The notes beneath the pieces are model-generated. The model saw only the letters and a program-made list of their open reading frames with translations, ran no database searches and was not told the origin of the DNA. 64,000 bases of DNA, from contig NZ_JAYKKE010000001.1 in NCBI RefSeq assembly GCF_036336025.1, forward strand, positions 310,001 through 374,000. The letters are read 5' to 3'. The translations under genes and the position numbers were made by a program. This DNA is from Stomatohabitans albus. Lineage in GTDB: Bacteria > Actinomycetota > Nitriliruptoria > Euzebyales > Euzebyaceae. Shown piece by piece: positions 55,210 through 63,078 of this stretch. Each line of letters begins with the position of its first letter. The stretch's first letter is position 1.

Positions 55210-56244
55210 GTGATTGATCAAGCCAAAGATAAGTTACCTGGTTTAGCACTCGCCGCTGTCTGTGCAGCCCTCGCCTATGCCATCTCCCTCGCGGTACCAC
55301 TGCTTTCGGCCATGTTGATTGCTATTTTCATCGGCATCTTCATCCGAAATATCGGCTGGATTCCACAAGTAGCCGAACCGGGCATGGCTGTTGCCGGTAA
55401 AACGGTGCTACGTGCTGGTGTGGTGTTATTGGGGTTACGCCTCTCTATTCCCCAAGTATTGGAGCTGGGATGGGGGGTTGTTGCGGTCATTACCCTCACC
55501 GTTGCTGGTACCTATGTGGCCTCCTTAGCGTTGGGTCGCTTGATGCGGCTGCCTCACGCAGTAACAGTCCTCACCGCTACGGGAACCGCGATTTGTGGAG
55601 CTGCGGCCGTGGCAGCCATGAGTGCTGTCGTTAAAGGTGATGATAATGAATCAGTAGAAGAAGCCGCCGCTACCGCCATTGCCTCAGTCACCCTGTTTGG
55701 CACGATTGGATTGATTGTGGTGCCTTGGCTTGGCCAAGCCATTGGCCTTGAACCAAACCAGATTGGGGTTTGGATTGGTGCAGCCGTCCATGAGGTTGGT
55801 CAGGTGGTTGCCGGTGCAGGGATTGCCCAAAACGCCCAGCCTGACAGCCAGGTAGGGGCCATGCTGGTAGACACCGCCTTGGTCACCAAACTGGGCCGGG
55901 TTGTGCTGTTAGCTCCCCTTGTTGCCATCATCGGTGCTATCGAAGCAAGTCGGCATCTTCATCGCACCCACCCAGACGGAAGTAAAACCCCAGTTGTTCC
56001 CTATTTTGTACTTGGCTTTTTGGCGATGGTCATCGTGCGGTCTGTCACCAATCTCCCCGAATCGGTGACAGATGGGGTCAATACCATCGCAACCATCCTG
56101 TTCACCATGGCAATGGTGGCTATGGGTTCTGGTGTTCGCTTAAAGAAGTTGGCCAGCACGGGTGGGCGTGCACTGCTGATGGGTGGCATCACCGGCATTG
56201 TGTCGGCGCTGATTTCCTTGGTAGGTCTCTATGTCCTTGTGTGA
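55210..56244 (+). CDS. YeiH family (UPF0324) putative sulfate exporter
   Basis: A 344-residue membrane protein with about ten to eleven helices. Conserved stretches are GKTVLRAGVVLLGLRLS, LTATGTAICGAAAVAAMSAV and WIGAAVHEVGQVVAAG-like (AAVHEVGQVVAGAGI), and a C-terminal ATILFTMAMVAMGSGVRLKKL. Annotated elsewhere as putative sulfate exporter; direct evidence is limited. Start GTG 55210 lies 6 nt after CATAAT. On the same strand as the sialidase and MFS genes but with its own promoter. Confidence 0.88.
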   Translation: MIDQAKDKLPGLALAAVCAALAYAISLAVPLLSAMLIAIFIGIFIRNIGWIPQVAEPGMAVAGKTVLRAGVVLLGLRLSIPQVLELGWGVVAVITLTVAGTYVASLALGRLMRLPHAVTVLTATGTAICGAAAVAAMSAVVKGDDNESVEEAAATAIASVTLFGTIGLIVVPWLGQAIGLEPNQIGVWIGAAVHEVGQVVAGAGIAQNAQPDSQVGAMLVDTALVTKLGRVVLLAPLVAIIGAIEASRHLHRTHPDGSKTPVVPYFVLGFLAMVIVRSVTNLPESVTDGVNTIATILFTMAMVAMGSGVRLKKLASTGGRALLMGGITGIVSALISLVGLYVLV

Positions 56245-56472
56245 GCGCATCTGAATGGTGAGGTAGATAAGCACAACCAATACGCTGTGGGATAGCCATT
56301 GGATAGCCATATTGAGGGAGCCAAGAAGGTCCAGGCCCATGGCAAATGGTTGGCGTAGCAGGACCAGCGGTTTTGTTGGCGCTACTCGGGAGAGACGACA
56401 AGGTTGTCACCGTAAGGTGAATACTGGCTAGAGCTGTTTGGTCAAATACCAGAATCTAATTCAACCCTGTAG

Positions 56473-56502
56473 TTGAGGTGCAGGTAGGTACCTGCTTACA
56501 AT
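56473..56502 (+). promoter_or_regulatory. leaderless promoter with palindrome in the spacer
   Basis: TTGAGG (56473-56478) and TACAAT (56497-56502) have an 18-nt spacer, and the GTG start follows the -10 by 6 nt. The spacer contains the palindrome GCAGGTA-GG-TACCTGC (56480-56495), an operator candidate. Confidence 0.65.
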
Positions 56503-56508
56503 CACTGT

Positions 56509-57039
56509 GTGAGCCGTCACACGATGCTTAGGCCACCACAACGGTGGGCACGCAATGCCGCTTGGATCTCAGCCCTCGCGGGTCTTGGGCCGGTGTTGTG
56601 GCGTATTCATATGCTCATCTGGGGTGCAGGGTGGGACCTGGCCCCGCAGTATCGATCGTCCCCTACCCTGGTGGGGTACGTCAGTTTGCTCATCATTGGG
56701 GAGGCTGCCGCAAGTATTGCGCCATTGGGGCTTGTGCAGTGGTGGGGTGAGGTGTGGCCAAGCTGGATACCCCGCCTTGGGGGAAAACGTATCTCACCGC
56801 GATTTGTGGTAACTGTCGCAACGTCAGGTACGGCATTGGTCACCTTGTTGGTTTTCCCACTTCTGGGGAGGCTCTTCTGGGCTACTTCGGCTGGGATCGA
56901 CAACCCCATCCTTCAAGTGCACGGTCGGCACCGAACCTTCCTACTTGCCCATTATCTCTTCTGGCCACTTTGGCCGATCGGCCTGTGGGTTGCGCTGTTC
57001 GGCTTCTATAAACGCTGGTTCGGAAACAAGCCAAGCTGA
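56509..57039 (+). CDS. unknown membrane protein
   Basis: An unrecognised 176-residue protein with four hydrophobic helices (about 18-38, 55-78, 102-125, 143-165), a Trp-rich composition and short polar loops. Arg-rich ends suggest cytoplasmic N- and C-termini. Start GTG 56509 is well placed at a TTGAGG-18-TACAAT promoter, leaderless. The spacer of this promoter holds a perfect dyad, so the gene is probably under specific control. No functional hint comes from the neighbours, yeiH upstream and a DNA-repair glycosylase convergent downstream. Confidence 0.7.
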   Translation: MSRHTMLRPPQRWARNAAWISALAGLGPVLWRIHMLIWGAGWDLAPQYRSSPTLVGYVSLLIIGEAAASIAPLGLVQWWGEVWPSWIPRLGGKRISPRFVVTVATSGTALVTLLVFPLLGRLFWATSAGIDNPILQVHGRHRTFLLAHYLFWPLWPIGLWVALFGFYKRWFGNKPS

Positions 57040-57117
57040 GTGAGGGATTCTCACACCTTGGCTGGGAGCATGGGTTGGCTAAGTGCGGTTGGCGGGGTTG
57101 TTTTTGTGCGGCATAGG

Positions 57118-57552
57118 TCACCGATGCTCAACCGCTCGCTCCCACGGTTCAACCGGCCCTGGAGTAAGCCTGAATAACGAGTGTGGTGCGGGGGTGTCGA
57201 GGTGGTGCAGCCATTCGGGGGCGCGCTTGGTCACTTTGGCGTGGAGATGGGCAAACTCAAGCTCAAGTTGGCCTTGGGTGACACTCAACGAACCAGCTGG
57301 GGACGGAGTTGCCACGATAAGTTCCCGATTAAACTGATAGCCCCGTGCGGTGGCTTCTTCGGCCAAGGGCAATAACCACCCGGCGATTAGCGCGGCCGGG
57401 TCACCATCAGCACGAAAGCGATCTAGCTGGGGGTGGTTGCGATACCCTTTGGTGTTGCCTTGTAGCACCTTTTGAGCTAACAACCCCTCACGCCACCCTG
57501 CAACCAAGGCGGCTCGGTCCAACAACTTTGGGTGCAAACTCCACAACCGCAT
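57118..57552 (-). CDS. pyrimidine dimer DNA glycosylase (T4 endonuclease V-like)
   Basis: A 144-residue protein of the Pyr_excise family. The N-terminal MRLWSLHPKLLDRAALVAGWREGLLAQKVL with NTKGYRNHPQL corresponds to the T4 endonuclease V and actinobacterial homologues that cut at UV-induced cyclobutane dimers. ATG 57552 is fixed by GGAGG 6 nt upstream; the 22-residue extension in the open frame is spurious. The C-terminal half (about 90-144) is less conserved. Convergent with the unknown membrane protein. Confidence 0.85.
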   Translation of the reverse strand: MRLWSLHPKLLDRAALVAGWREGLLAQKVLQGNTKGYRNHPQLDRFRADGDPAALIAGWLLPLAEEATARGYQFNRELIVATPSPAGSLSVTQGQLELEFAHLHAKVTKRAPEWLHHLDTPAPHSLFRLTPGPVEPWERAVEHR

Positions 57553-57616
57553 ATGTGCCCTCCTCAGGTTCAAACCAGACACCCACACCCTACCCGAGGC
57601 CAGGTAAACACCATTC

Positions 57617-57660
57617 AAGTGTTGGGCTGGAAGCGCAAAAACGTTTCTCCCCCAACACTT
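57617..57660 (+). repeat. hairpin repeat, left copy
   Basis: 44 nt with 10-bp inverted ends AAGTGTTGGG/CCCAACACTT and an inner stem around CAAAAA. The core GCTGGAAGCGCAAAA is shared with the copy at 62616-62658, which is in opposite orientation. The pair brackets the accessory block. Confidence 0.7.
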
Positions 57661-57745
57661 AAACGTGATTCACCGCTTGGGTATTGCTCTGTCTGCTCTT
57701 TTGGCTAATACGTGACTCCGGGCCGCTGGCGAAGTGGTTAATGGC

Positions 57746-58345
57746 TCACCAGGTAGCGGCAGTTTTTAAGAGGCGTTGGATAGTGCCCAAGGTGCGGGTT
57801 GTGGCAACACCTTGAGTTGCCTGTTCTAACACTGCCGTGGGACTACCTGCCGTATTGCGAGGTTTACGCGTGAGGCTGAGCGCTACCCCATCGTTGAGAT
57901 ACAAGATGTCTACATCATCTTTCGGGTTTGTCCATGGCAGCTCCCATTCGGGAGTTCGAGGCCCTCGAAAAAAGGTGACACACTCGCGATAGGTCTTGGG
58001 TGATGCGTGTGCCTCAAAGATGTCCAGTGCCACGAGGGCTTCAAGCTGAGCAACTGACTGAATAAATACCGCATCGTCATACCCGCAGCATGCTCGAAGT
58101 ACTGGGGCAGCGAGTTGGACAATCTCTAGTGGTGTTTCAGTGTCAAGTAAGACCGTGCCATTGGTCTGAAACGACTTCACCCGATGAGCACCGCCACGTG
58201 CCAGCGCATCTTCAAGCTGTTCACGATTGGGCGAACCACGATGTCCTAAATTGAGATTGCGATACAACGCGACGTACAACGGTGTGCCTTTACTTAGGGG
58301 TGTTGGCCTCTCACCATAATGCAAACGTACCGATGGTCTGCGCAC
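57746..58345 (-). CDS. DUF1697 domain-containing protein
   Basis: A 199-residue protein with a DUF1697 domain (about 22-190): LYVALYRNLNLGHRGSPNREQLEDAL, SFQTNGTVLL and YRECVTFFRGPRTPEWELP are recognisable against the usual YVALLRGINVGG/QSGNVVF pattern. Function unknown. GTG 58345 is the only in-frame upstream start, and it lacks a Shine-Dalgarno site. An ATG at 58391 has AGGA at the right distance but is one nucleotide out of frame, separated by an 8-C tract (minus strand). Confidence 0.75.
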   Translation of the reverse strand: MRRPSVRLHYGERPTPLSKGTPLYVALYRNLNLGHRGSPNREQLEDALARGGAHRVKSFQTNGTVLLDTETPLEIVQLAAPVLRACCGYDDAVFIQSVAQLEALVALDIFEAHASPKTYRECVTFFRGPRTPEWELPWTNPKDDVDILYLNDGVALSLTRKPRNTAGSPTAVLEQATQGVATTRTLGTIQRLLKTAATW

Positions 58346-58364
58346 TGCAGATTTTGGCGTTGGA

Positions 58365-58372
58365 GGGGGGGG
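58365..58372 (+). repeat. homopolymeric G8 tract (possible slippage site)
   Basis: Eight G in a row inside a purine-rich stretch, between an RBS-supported ATG (58391, minus strand) and the DUF1697 frame. Contraction to seven would join the two frames. Confidence 0.7.
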
Positions 58373-58562
58373 AGGCTTTGTGGATGAACATTTATTCCTA
58401 CTCGATCGAGAAGGCTAAGTAGGGAGACCTCAATCGCAAAGAAAGAAGAACTTCGGGAGAACCGCTACGGTACTGTAACCAACACGACTTCCAAAAAAAA
58501 CAGGAGCTGCAGCTTGATAAAGCTCTTGTATACAGAAACTTCGTCGTGTAGAAGGGCTGGTA

Positions 58563-59505
58563 ATGCAATGGGATGATCATGCCAGCAGAGAGGCGTATTT
58601 TCGTACCCCACAAGGTGATTCACTACGTGACATCATGCGTGATGTACTCGCCATGGAACAGGCTGCGGGTGTTAGAGCCAGGCGCCGACTAGGGTTGTCA
58701 TTGGCGGCGTATCTTCTCCTGCGAGAACAAGGTGACAAAGCCCAATGGGGTAGCGAGTGGAACGAATCCCAGACTCAAGGTCCTCAGGGATGGTTGCCTG
58801 CATCCATGTGTAACCAATCGCTCTTTGAATCACTGGCAAGCCAAGGTGCGATGGGCGTGCATAGGCAGCAGTAGTGGTACACAGGCAGAGCGACTTTGTA
58901 CAGCCAGTTTCCAAGCAGGCTTATCTGTCGATTTACGTCCCAGTCCTGCTGCTTTAGAAGTGATCGAACGACACGGACCGGATCATTTTACGTTGGAATT
59001 GCTACCCCAAGTGATGGATGCGCACATCTTCAGAGATCCCCCTGAAGACTGTCCCCACGATGCAGGTGAAGCGATACGTCGGCTTGGTGATGCTAAGGAC
59101 GCACAGTAGTTGACTGCAGCTGTCGAATGGATTATCTCCTCCAAGGTGCCACTCATCACCATGGCTGAGCGCCAGACATCGCTACGTGCATTGATACGAG
59201 CACCACATTTGGAGCAGGTGGCGCGAATTCTCCCTTATCATGCTCGTATAGCATCTCCACGTGCACCAGGCGCGCTGCGCCTAGGTGGTAAAGAAGCGTC
59301 AACACACCTGGGTATTCCAATCTTGGATAGCCGTGCTCAACGACAGGCGACGGTGGGAATTGAGCACTGTCGCACAGCTCTCCTTCACCTGATCAATGCC
59401 AAACACCCACTACTTATGGGTTCCGGAGCGCCGGGAACAGGACTAGCCCCGGGCTTGGCATGGCATGATGAAATCGCTACATTCAAAACAATAGGATGGT
59501 CGTAA
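58563..59505 (+). pseudogene. decayed gene of unknown function
   Basis: Three open pieces seem to belong to one broken gene of about 310 codons. The first (58563-58874) has a good GAAGGG site 6 nt before its ATG and encodes an acidic-then-basic segment (DDHASREAYFRTPQGDSL...). The second (to 59106), in the +1 frame, continues after a frameshift near 58870 with LRPSPAALEVIERHGPDHFTLELLP. The third follows in the same frame after an in-frame TAG at 59107-59109 and ends KTIGWS. I do not recognise the family. It sits directly upstream of the ABC-2 exporter and YcaO remnant, so it may have been a modification or leader-binding enzyme of that pathway. Confidence 0.5.
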
Positions 59506-59528
59506 TTCAAAGAAATGGGATGGTCGTA
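59494..59528 (+). repeat. 11-bp direct repeat at the start of the ABC ATPase gene
   Basis: GGATGGTCGTA occurs at 59494-59504 and again at 59518-59528, the second copy ending in the A of the ATG. It is probably a small local duplication. Confidence 0.6.
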
Positions 59529-60409
59529 TGCAGCATGAGACCGTTTTGGCTGTCTCGAACCTTAAGAAACGGTATGGACTTATCGAAGCCGTTGCCGAAG
59601 CAAACATTACGGTACACGCTTCGGAGGTCGTTTGTCTTGTAGGGCCCAATGGGTCAGGGAAGACAACCCTCATTGAGTGCATCGAGGGACTGCGCAATGC
59701 CGATGCGGGGCAGATCACCCTGTTCGGACGCTCTTCAGGAAGCCGAAGACAGCGGGCACATCTCATCGGTGTGCAACTCCAAGAAGAGGGACTTCCTGCG
59801 CGTATTCGTGTCGGTGAAGCAGTGCGCCTATTCGCAGCTATTTATGGGGTCCAAACACCTGACGATGAACTCATCGAACAACTGGGCCTAACCGAACTTG
59901 TACGACGGCCTTTCGAGATGCTCAGTGGTGGGCAAAAGCGGCGTACTGCGCTGGCTCTGGCGTTTATTCATGATCCACGCCTGGCTATCTTGGACGAACC
60001 ATCATCTGGTCTAGATCCCCAAGGTCAGCGCGAGATCATTTCGATCATCAAGCAGCGTGCGAATGCCGGTACTGGCCTGTTAATCACAACCCATAATATG
60101 CAATTTGCAGCCGAAGTTGCCGACCGGGTAGTAACCATTCGGAATGGTCGCACGATTGCAAACGACACCCCAGACAAACTTTTGGCTTCCTTGCCATACA
60201 CCTGGTGCCTTTCTGGCCCGGTGGATCTGAAACTTCCTGAGGGTCATCCCGGCTACCTACTCTGCGAGCACAACAACTACAGGCTTTATGGAGACCGCCC
60301 CGAGCTAGAGAGAATCCTTGACACGCTTAACCCAACCGACCAAGTCCGCATGAACCTACGCCGTGTAGACCTAAGTGACGCCCTCTTTTTGTATGAGAGT
60401 AAGGACTGA
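59528..60409 (+). CDS. ABC-2 type exporter ATPase
   Basis: A 293-residue ATPase of the drug/bacteriocin exporter (CcmA/DrrA-like) group. It has Walker A GPNGSGKTTLIE (about 40), Q-loop LQEEGLPARIRVGEA, signature MLSGGQKRRTALALAF, Walker B LAILDEPSSGLDP and switch His in LITTHN. The C-terminal 70 residues form a DrrA-type accessory region. ATG 59528 is within GGATGG repeats and has no strong Shine-Dalgarno site. It is 3 bp from the permease gene and upstream of the YcaO remnant; likely exporter or immunity function for the azole peptide of that locus. The frame is intact. Confidence 0.85.
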   Translation: MQHETVLAVSNLKKRYGLIEAVAEANITVHASEVVCLVGPNGSGKTTLIECIEGLRNADAGQITLFGRSSGSRRQRAHLIGVQLQEEGLPARIRVGEAVRLFAAIYGVQTPDDELIEQLGLTELVRRPFEMLSGGQKRRTALALAFIHDPRLAILDEPSSGLDPQGQREIISIIKQRANAGTGLLITTHNMQFAAEVADRVVTIRNGRTIANDTPDKLLASLPYTWCLSGPVDLKLPEGHPGYLLCEHNNYRLYGDRPELERILDTLNPTDQVRMNLRRVDLSDALFLYESKD

Positions 60410-60412
60410 CCA

Positions 60413-61171
60413 ATGCCAAGTACTATGCGCCAGTTCCAAGCATTATTAGCAACGGAAGTTCGCCTCTTCCTCAGAGAACCTACCGCACTCTTTTTCTCTC
60501 TAGCTTTTCCCCTCATACTGTTGCTATTCGTCGGATCAATCGGTGCAAGCGAAGAGGTAGCAACCGGGGTACGCTTCGTCGACACCTATATGGCATCAAT
60601 GATTGCTGTAACAGCAGCCAATGTTGGCATTATGGGTCTTTCGATCCATGTAGCAGAGAACCGCTCTAGAGGTGCACTAAAACGCTACCACCTCTCACCC
60701 ATGCACCCCGCCGTGTTCTTTGCCGCGCAACTCGCAACGGCACTTGTTACCGTTGCGATTTCACTCCTCGGACTCATTGCAGTCACGATAGTACTGTACG
60801 GATTGTCCAACACTGCCAACTGGTTGTTACTCTTTTTCTACACTTTGTTGGCATTATGGACCACCGTTTCATGGGGCCTCTTTTTGGGAGGGTTACGACT
60901 ACCACTACGCAGCGTTCAAGTTATCTCAGCTGCAGTTTTCTTCCTCATGTTCTTCTCAAGTGGCGCCGCGTTACCAAGACAAGCATTCCCAGAATGGCTC
61001 CAAGGTATTACCGCTTGGAATCCAATCGCCGTCTTAAACGACACACTTGTGCAGGCCTACACCGGCTACGGCGAGGTCACAGCAGTGCGTATTGCTGCAC
61101 TGGTGCTAAGCACATTATGTGTCAATTTCATCACATCAAAAGCATTCGACTGGGAGGGACATAGCTCATGA
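60413..61171 (+). CDS. ABC-2 type exporter permease
   Basis: A 252-residue membrane protein with six hydrophobic helices, a short amphipathic N-terminus (FQALLATEVRLFLREP) and the ABC-2 signature region SGAALPRQAFPEWLQGITAWNPIAVLNDTL. It pairs with the ATPase 3 bp upstream. Its stop overlaps the ATG of the broken YcaO gene (ATGA), so exporter and cyclodehydratase were translated together. The frame is intact although the modifying enzyme is lost. Confidence 0.85.
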   Translation: MPSTMRQFQALLATEVRLFLREPTALFFSLAFPLILLLFVGSIGASEEVATGVRFVDTYMASMIAVTAANVGIMGLSIHVAENRSRGALKRYHLSPMHPAVFFAAQLATALVTVAISLLGLIAVTIVLYGLSNTANWLLLFFYTLLALWTTVSWGLFLGGLRLPLRSVQVISAAVFFLMFFSSGAALPRQAFPEWLQGITAWNPIAVLNDTLVQAYTGYGEVTAVRIAALVLSTLCVNFITSKAFDWEGHSS

Positions 61172-61943
61172 CTCAGAGATCTCAAAGTCTCCTCGAAGAA
61201 CGGTATTAGAATCGCACAAGACCTACTGTTAAGGCAACATTGTCCCGTGATGAGAAGCTGTCCTACGACAAAATCGAAGAGCTTCACTCGCCCGTTGGAT
61301 TCATCCGTTTAGTAGGTACGTACTTCCGTGCGACGTCTGGGGCACACTCGCATACTGCCCACGGACAATATTTTGATTACGACCACATCATGAGCCGTAC
61401 CCTTGGTGTTGCCGCTCTGCATTCTGGCTACAGTTCTCGGGTTTATGGGGGTGGTAAGGGGCTGGATCTTCCGAATGCCTATATCTCATCAATGGGTGAA
61501 GGGGTCGAAAGAGTCCTCGGATCATTCGCGTTCCTTTTGTGGCAAGATCGCATCCAGTTCGGAACACGAGTCGAGCTTTAACGACAGGATAAAACCTGCT
61601 TAGGTCCAAGTGATGTTCCCCCGTTCTCGGATGAACGGTATGCCGACCCTCATTTCATGTTTTCACACTGGGAGGACTCTGACTTACTGGGTTGGATCCC
61701 AGGAAAACGTTTGTTCTCCGAGGAAGAAATCTGGGTTCCCACTCAACTTATGTTCGATTTTACGCATCCCGATCTATCCGCAATTACATTTGGAAGAGTT
61801 ATAGTCCTCAACTAGCACAACCTTACCCACCTCAAAACCCCGCTCTCGGCCATCCGCATTACCAAACAGTTCCTGTTGAAGCTGGCTTTCATTCAGAGCC
61901 GATTGGCGCCAACCTTTTGGGCGATCCGCTCCCGTACCCATGA
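61168..61943 (+). pseudogene. YcaO cyclodehydratase, broken
   Basis: Remnant of an azoline-forming YcaO enzyme. The main frame from ATG 61168 is interrupted by stops at 61207-61209 (TAG), 61579-61581 (TAA) and 61813-61815 (TAG), yet remains readable between them. It contains the first YcaO ATP-binding motif Sx3ExxER as SSMGEGVER (61486-61512), preceded by GGGKGLDLPNA, then WIPGKRLFSEEEIWVPTQL. The catalytic core is missing. The end is found in another frame from about 61810: QTVPVEAGFHSE and a final PLPYP, matching the C-terminal PxPxP motif of TOMM YcaO proteins. The ATGA at 61168 couples it to the exporter permease, and another at 61940 couples it to the next gene. Confidence 0.75.
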
Positions 61944-62383
61944 ACAACAACCAAGCATTAAGCAACCCGGCCACACCAGCTCTTGTTACTTCGATCAGTT
62001 TTATCCTTGGGTCTCTTCGTACTGGAGTACTTATGGGCATGTGGTTTATCGTGTCCACCCCTCAAGGGTTGGTTACCGAGAATCTTTTGCCCTTTTTGTT
62101 GCATGTGGGAGGCGCCATTGCCACCACGGCAGCTCAAGTCCGTTACCAAGTGGTCATGCAACTTTGCGCAATCGCATTCACGGGATACAGCACGATTAGT
62201 TTGGCGTTGTCAGCCCCGACTGTGCTAGCCATCATTTTTTGGGTTACTGGTTTGACCACCTTAGTTGCACTCATCATTGTTGCGCTGCGGCCCCCAAGTA
62301 CCACACACCGCTGGGCATGGTGGATCGGGTTTGCCTTTTTCATAGCCGGATGTGCGATCACTACTTGGGCAAGAACGTTGTGA
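61940..62383 (+). CDS. four-helix membrane protein coupled to the YcaO remnant
   Basis: A 147-residue protein with four hydrophobic segments (about 14-36, 46-62, 70-112, 122-143). I do not recognise a family. Its ATG overlaps the stop of the YcaO C-terminal remnant (ATGA), so it belongs to the same ancestral operon. Position suggests an immunity, maturation or export accessory role, which is only contextual. The reading frame is intact despite decay of the gene before it. Confidence 0.6.
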   Translation: MNNNQALSNPATPALVTSISFILGSLRTGVLMGMWFIVSTPQGLVTENLLPFLLHVGGAIATTAAQVRYQVVMQLCAIAFTGYSTISLALSAPTVLAIIFWVTGLTTLVALIIVALRPPSTTHRWAWWIGFAFFIAGCAITTWARTL

Positions 62384-62830
62384 TACCCCCATCGCCTGCC
62401 AAAGCGTTGTATCGGAGAAACGCTGGCGATCGTAGATGAAAAGCATCGCTATGGCCTGGTTAGCTCCAATGATATGAGGCCTATTCGTTTGCCTTTGCCT
62501 TTTCAAGTTACACGCTCACAAAACAGGAATGATAACCACACCCCAAAGGGAGATGCGGGGGGATGAGTTCAACACATGCGCTCTGGGCTTCACTATTTGT
62601 GCTTACCTTCGGATTAAGTGTTGAATCAGAAGTCTTTTGCGCTTCCAGCTCAACACTTAAATAGCATTCATCCGGCCTCAACGAAGGTGTTGGGCCAGAT
62701 GCGCCATCATTCTTCTGGTTCAATACAGACATGGCGTTCACGATGTGAGGGGCAGTGATTCTGACCAGATTGATGACAAGGCCGCGGCTTGTTAGGTCAC
62801 CATTTGTAGCGCGGAGTAGCGGTTCTATTT
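62384..62830. other. non-coding right edge of the azole-peptide remnant
   Basis: No convincing gene. Contains a weak inverted repeat AGCGTT/AACGCT just after the membrane-protein stop, the right hairpin repeat (62616-62658) and a third, imperfect hairpin with 12 pairs including G-T (62684-62726). The 77-codon minus-strand frame here lacks a ribosome-binding site and overlaps the hairpins. Confidence 0.5.
62616..62658 (-). repeat. hairpin repeat, right copy
   Basis: 43 nt, AAGTGTTGA/TTCAACACTT ends. On the minus strand it shares AAGTGTTG, GCTGGAAGCGCAAAA and CAACACTT with the copy at 57617-57660. Confidence 0.7.
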
Positions 62831-62949
62831 TATTATATAAAGAGATTTTCTTATAACAAGAGACCTAATATACACAAAGAATAACTAATTATTTTAAATA
62901 ATAGGAAAAAATATTAGTCGCTACATTAAAGGAATGAAAGATAGCTGTA

Positions 62950-62978
62950 TTGACTTGCCATATAGTAAATATTATACT
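62950..62978 (+). promoter_or_regulatory. strong sigma-70-type promoter of the alpha/beta hydrolase gene
   Basis: TTGACT (62950-62955) and TATACT (62973-62978) with a 17-nt spacer, near consensus. A dyad ATATAGTA-N7-TACTATAT (62960-62982) overlaps the -10 and may bind a repressor. Confidence 0.75.
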
Positions 62979-63078
62979 ATATTAGGACTGCGAATAATTA
63001 TGATTCCAAGTATCTAGGCAAGCATCTAATACCTTCTCAATAGACTTAATTTAATATTAAGAAAAGGAATGATGAAGA

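Noticed and set aside
57617-57660. Integron attC site (GTTGGGC resembles the GTTRRRY core)
   Set aside because: The core-like sequences are in reversed order for attC and there is no integrase or cassette array.
58398-58613. 71-codon minus-strand frame with SSCSSC, considered as a TOMM precursor
   Set aside because: Lacks a start signal, overlaps the beginning of the decayed plus-strand gene, and its Cys/Ser run lies in the middle without a leader-core layout.
61168-61815. Stop-codon recoding in the YcaO frame
   Set aside because: Both TAG and TAA interrupt it, a frame change follows, and the core is deleted; decay is simpler.
62508-62741. 77-codon minus-strand frame ending in a Cys-containing GCGYHSCF segment, considered as a RiPP precursor
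   Set aside because: No ribosome-binding site, opposite strand to the YcaO remnant, and most of it coincides with two hairpin repeats.
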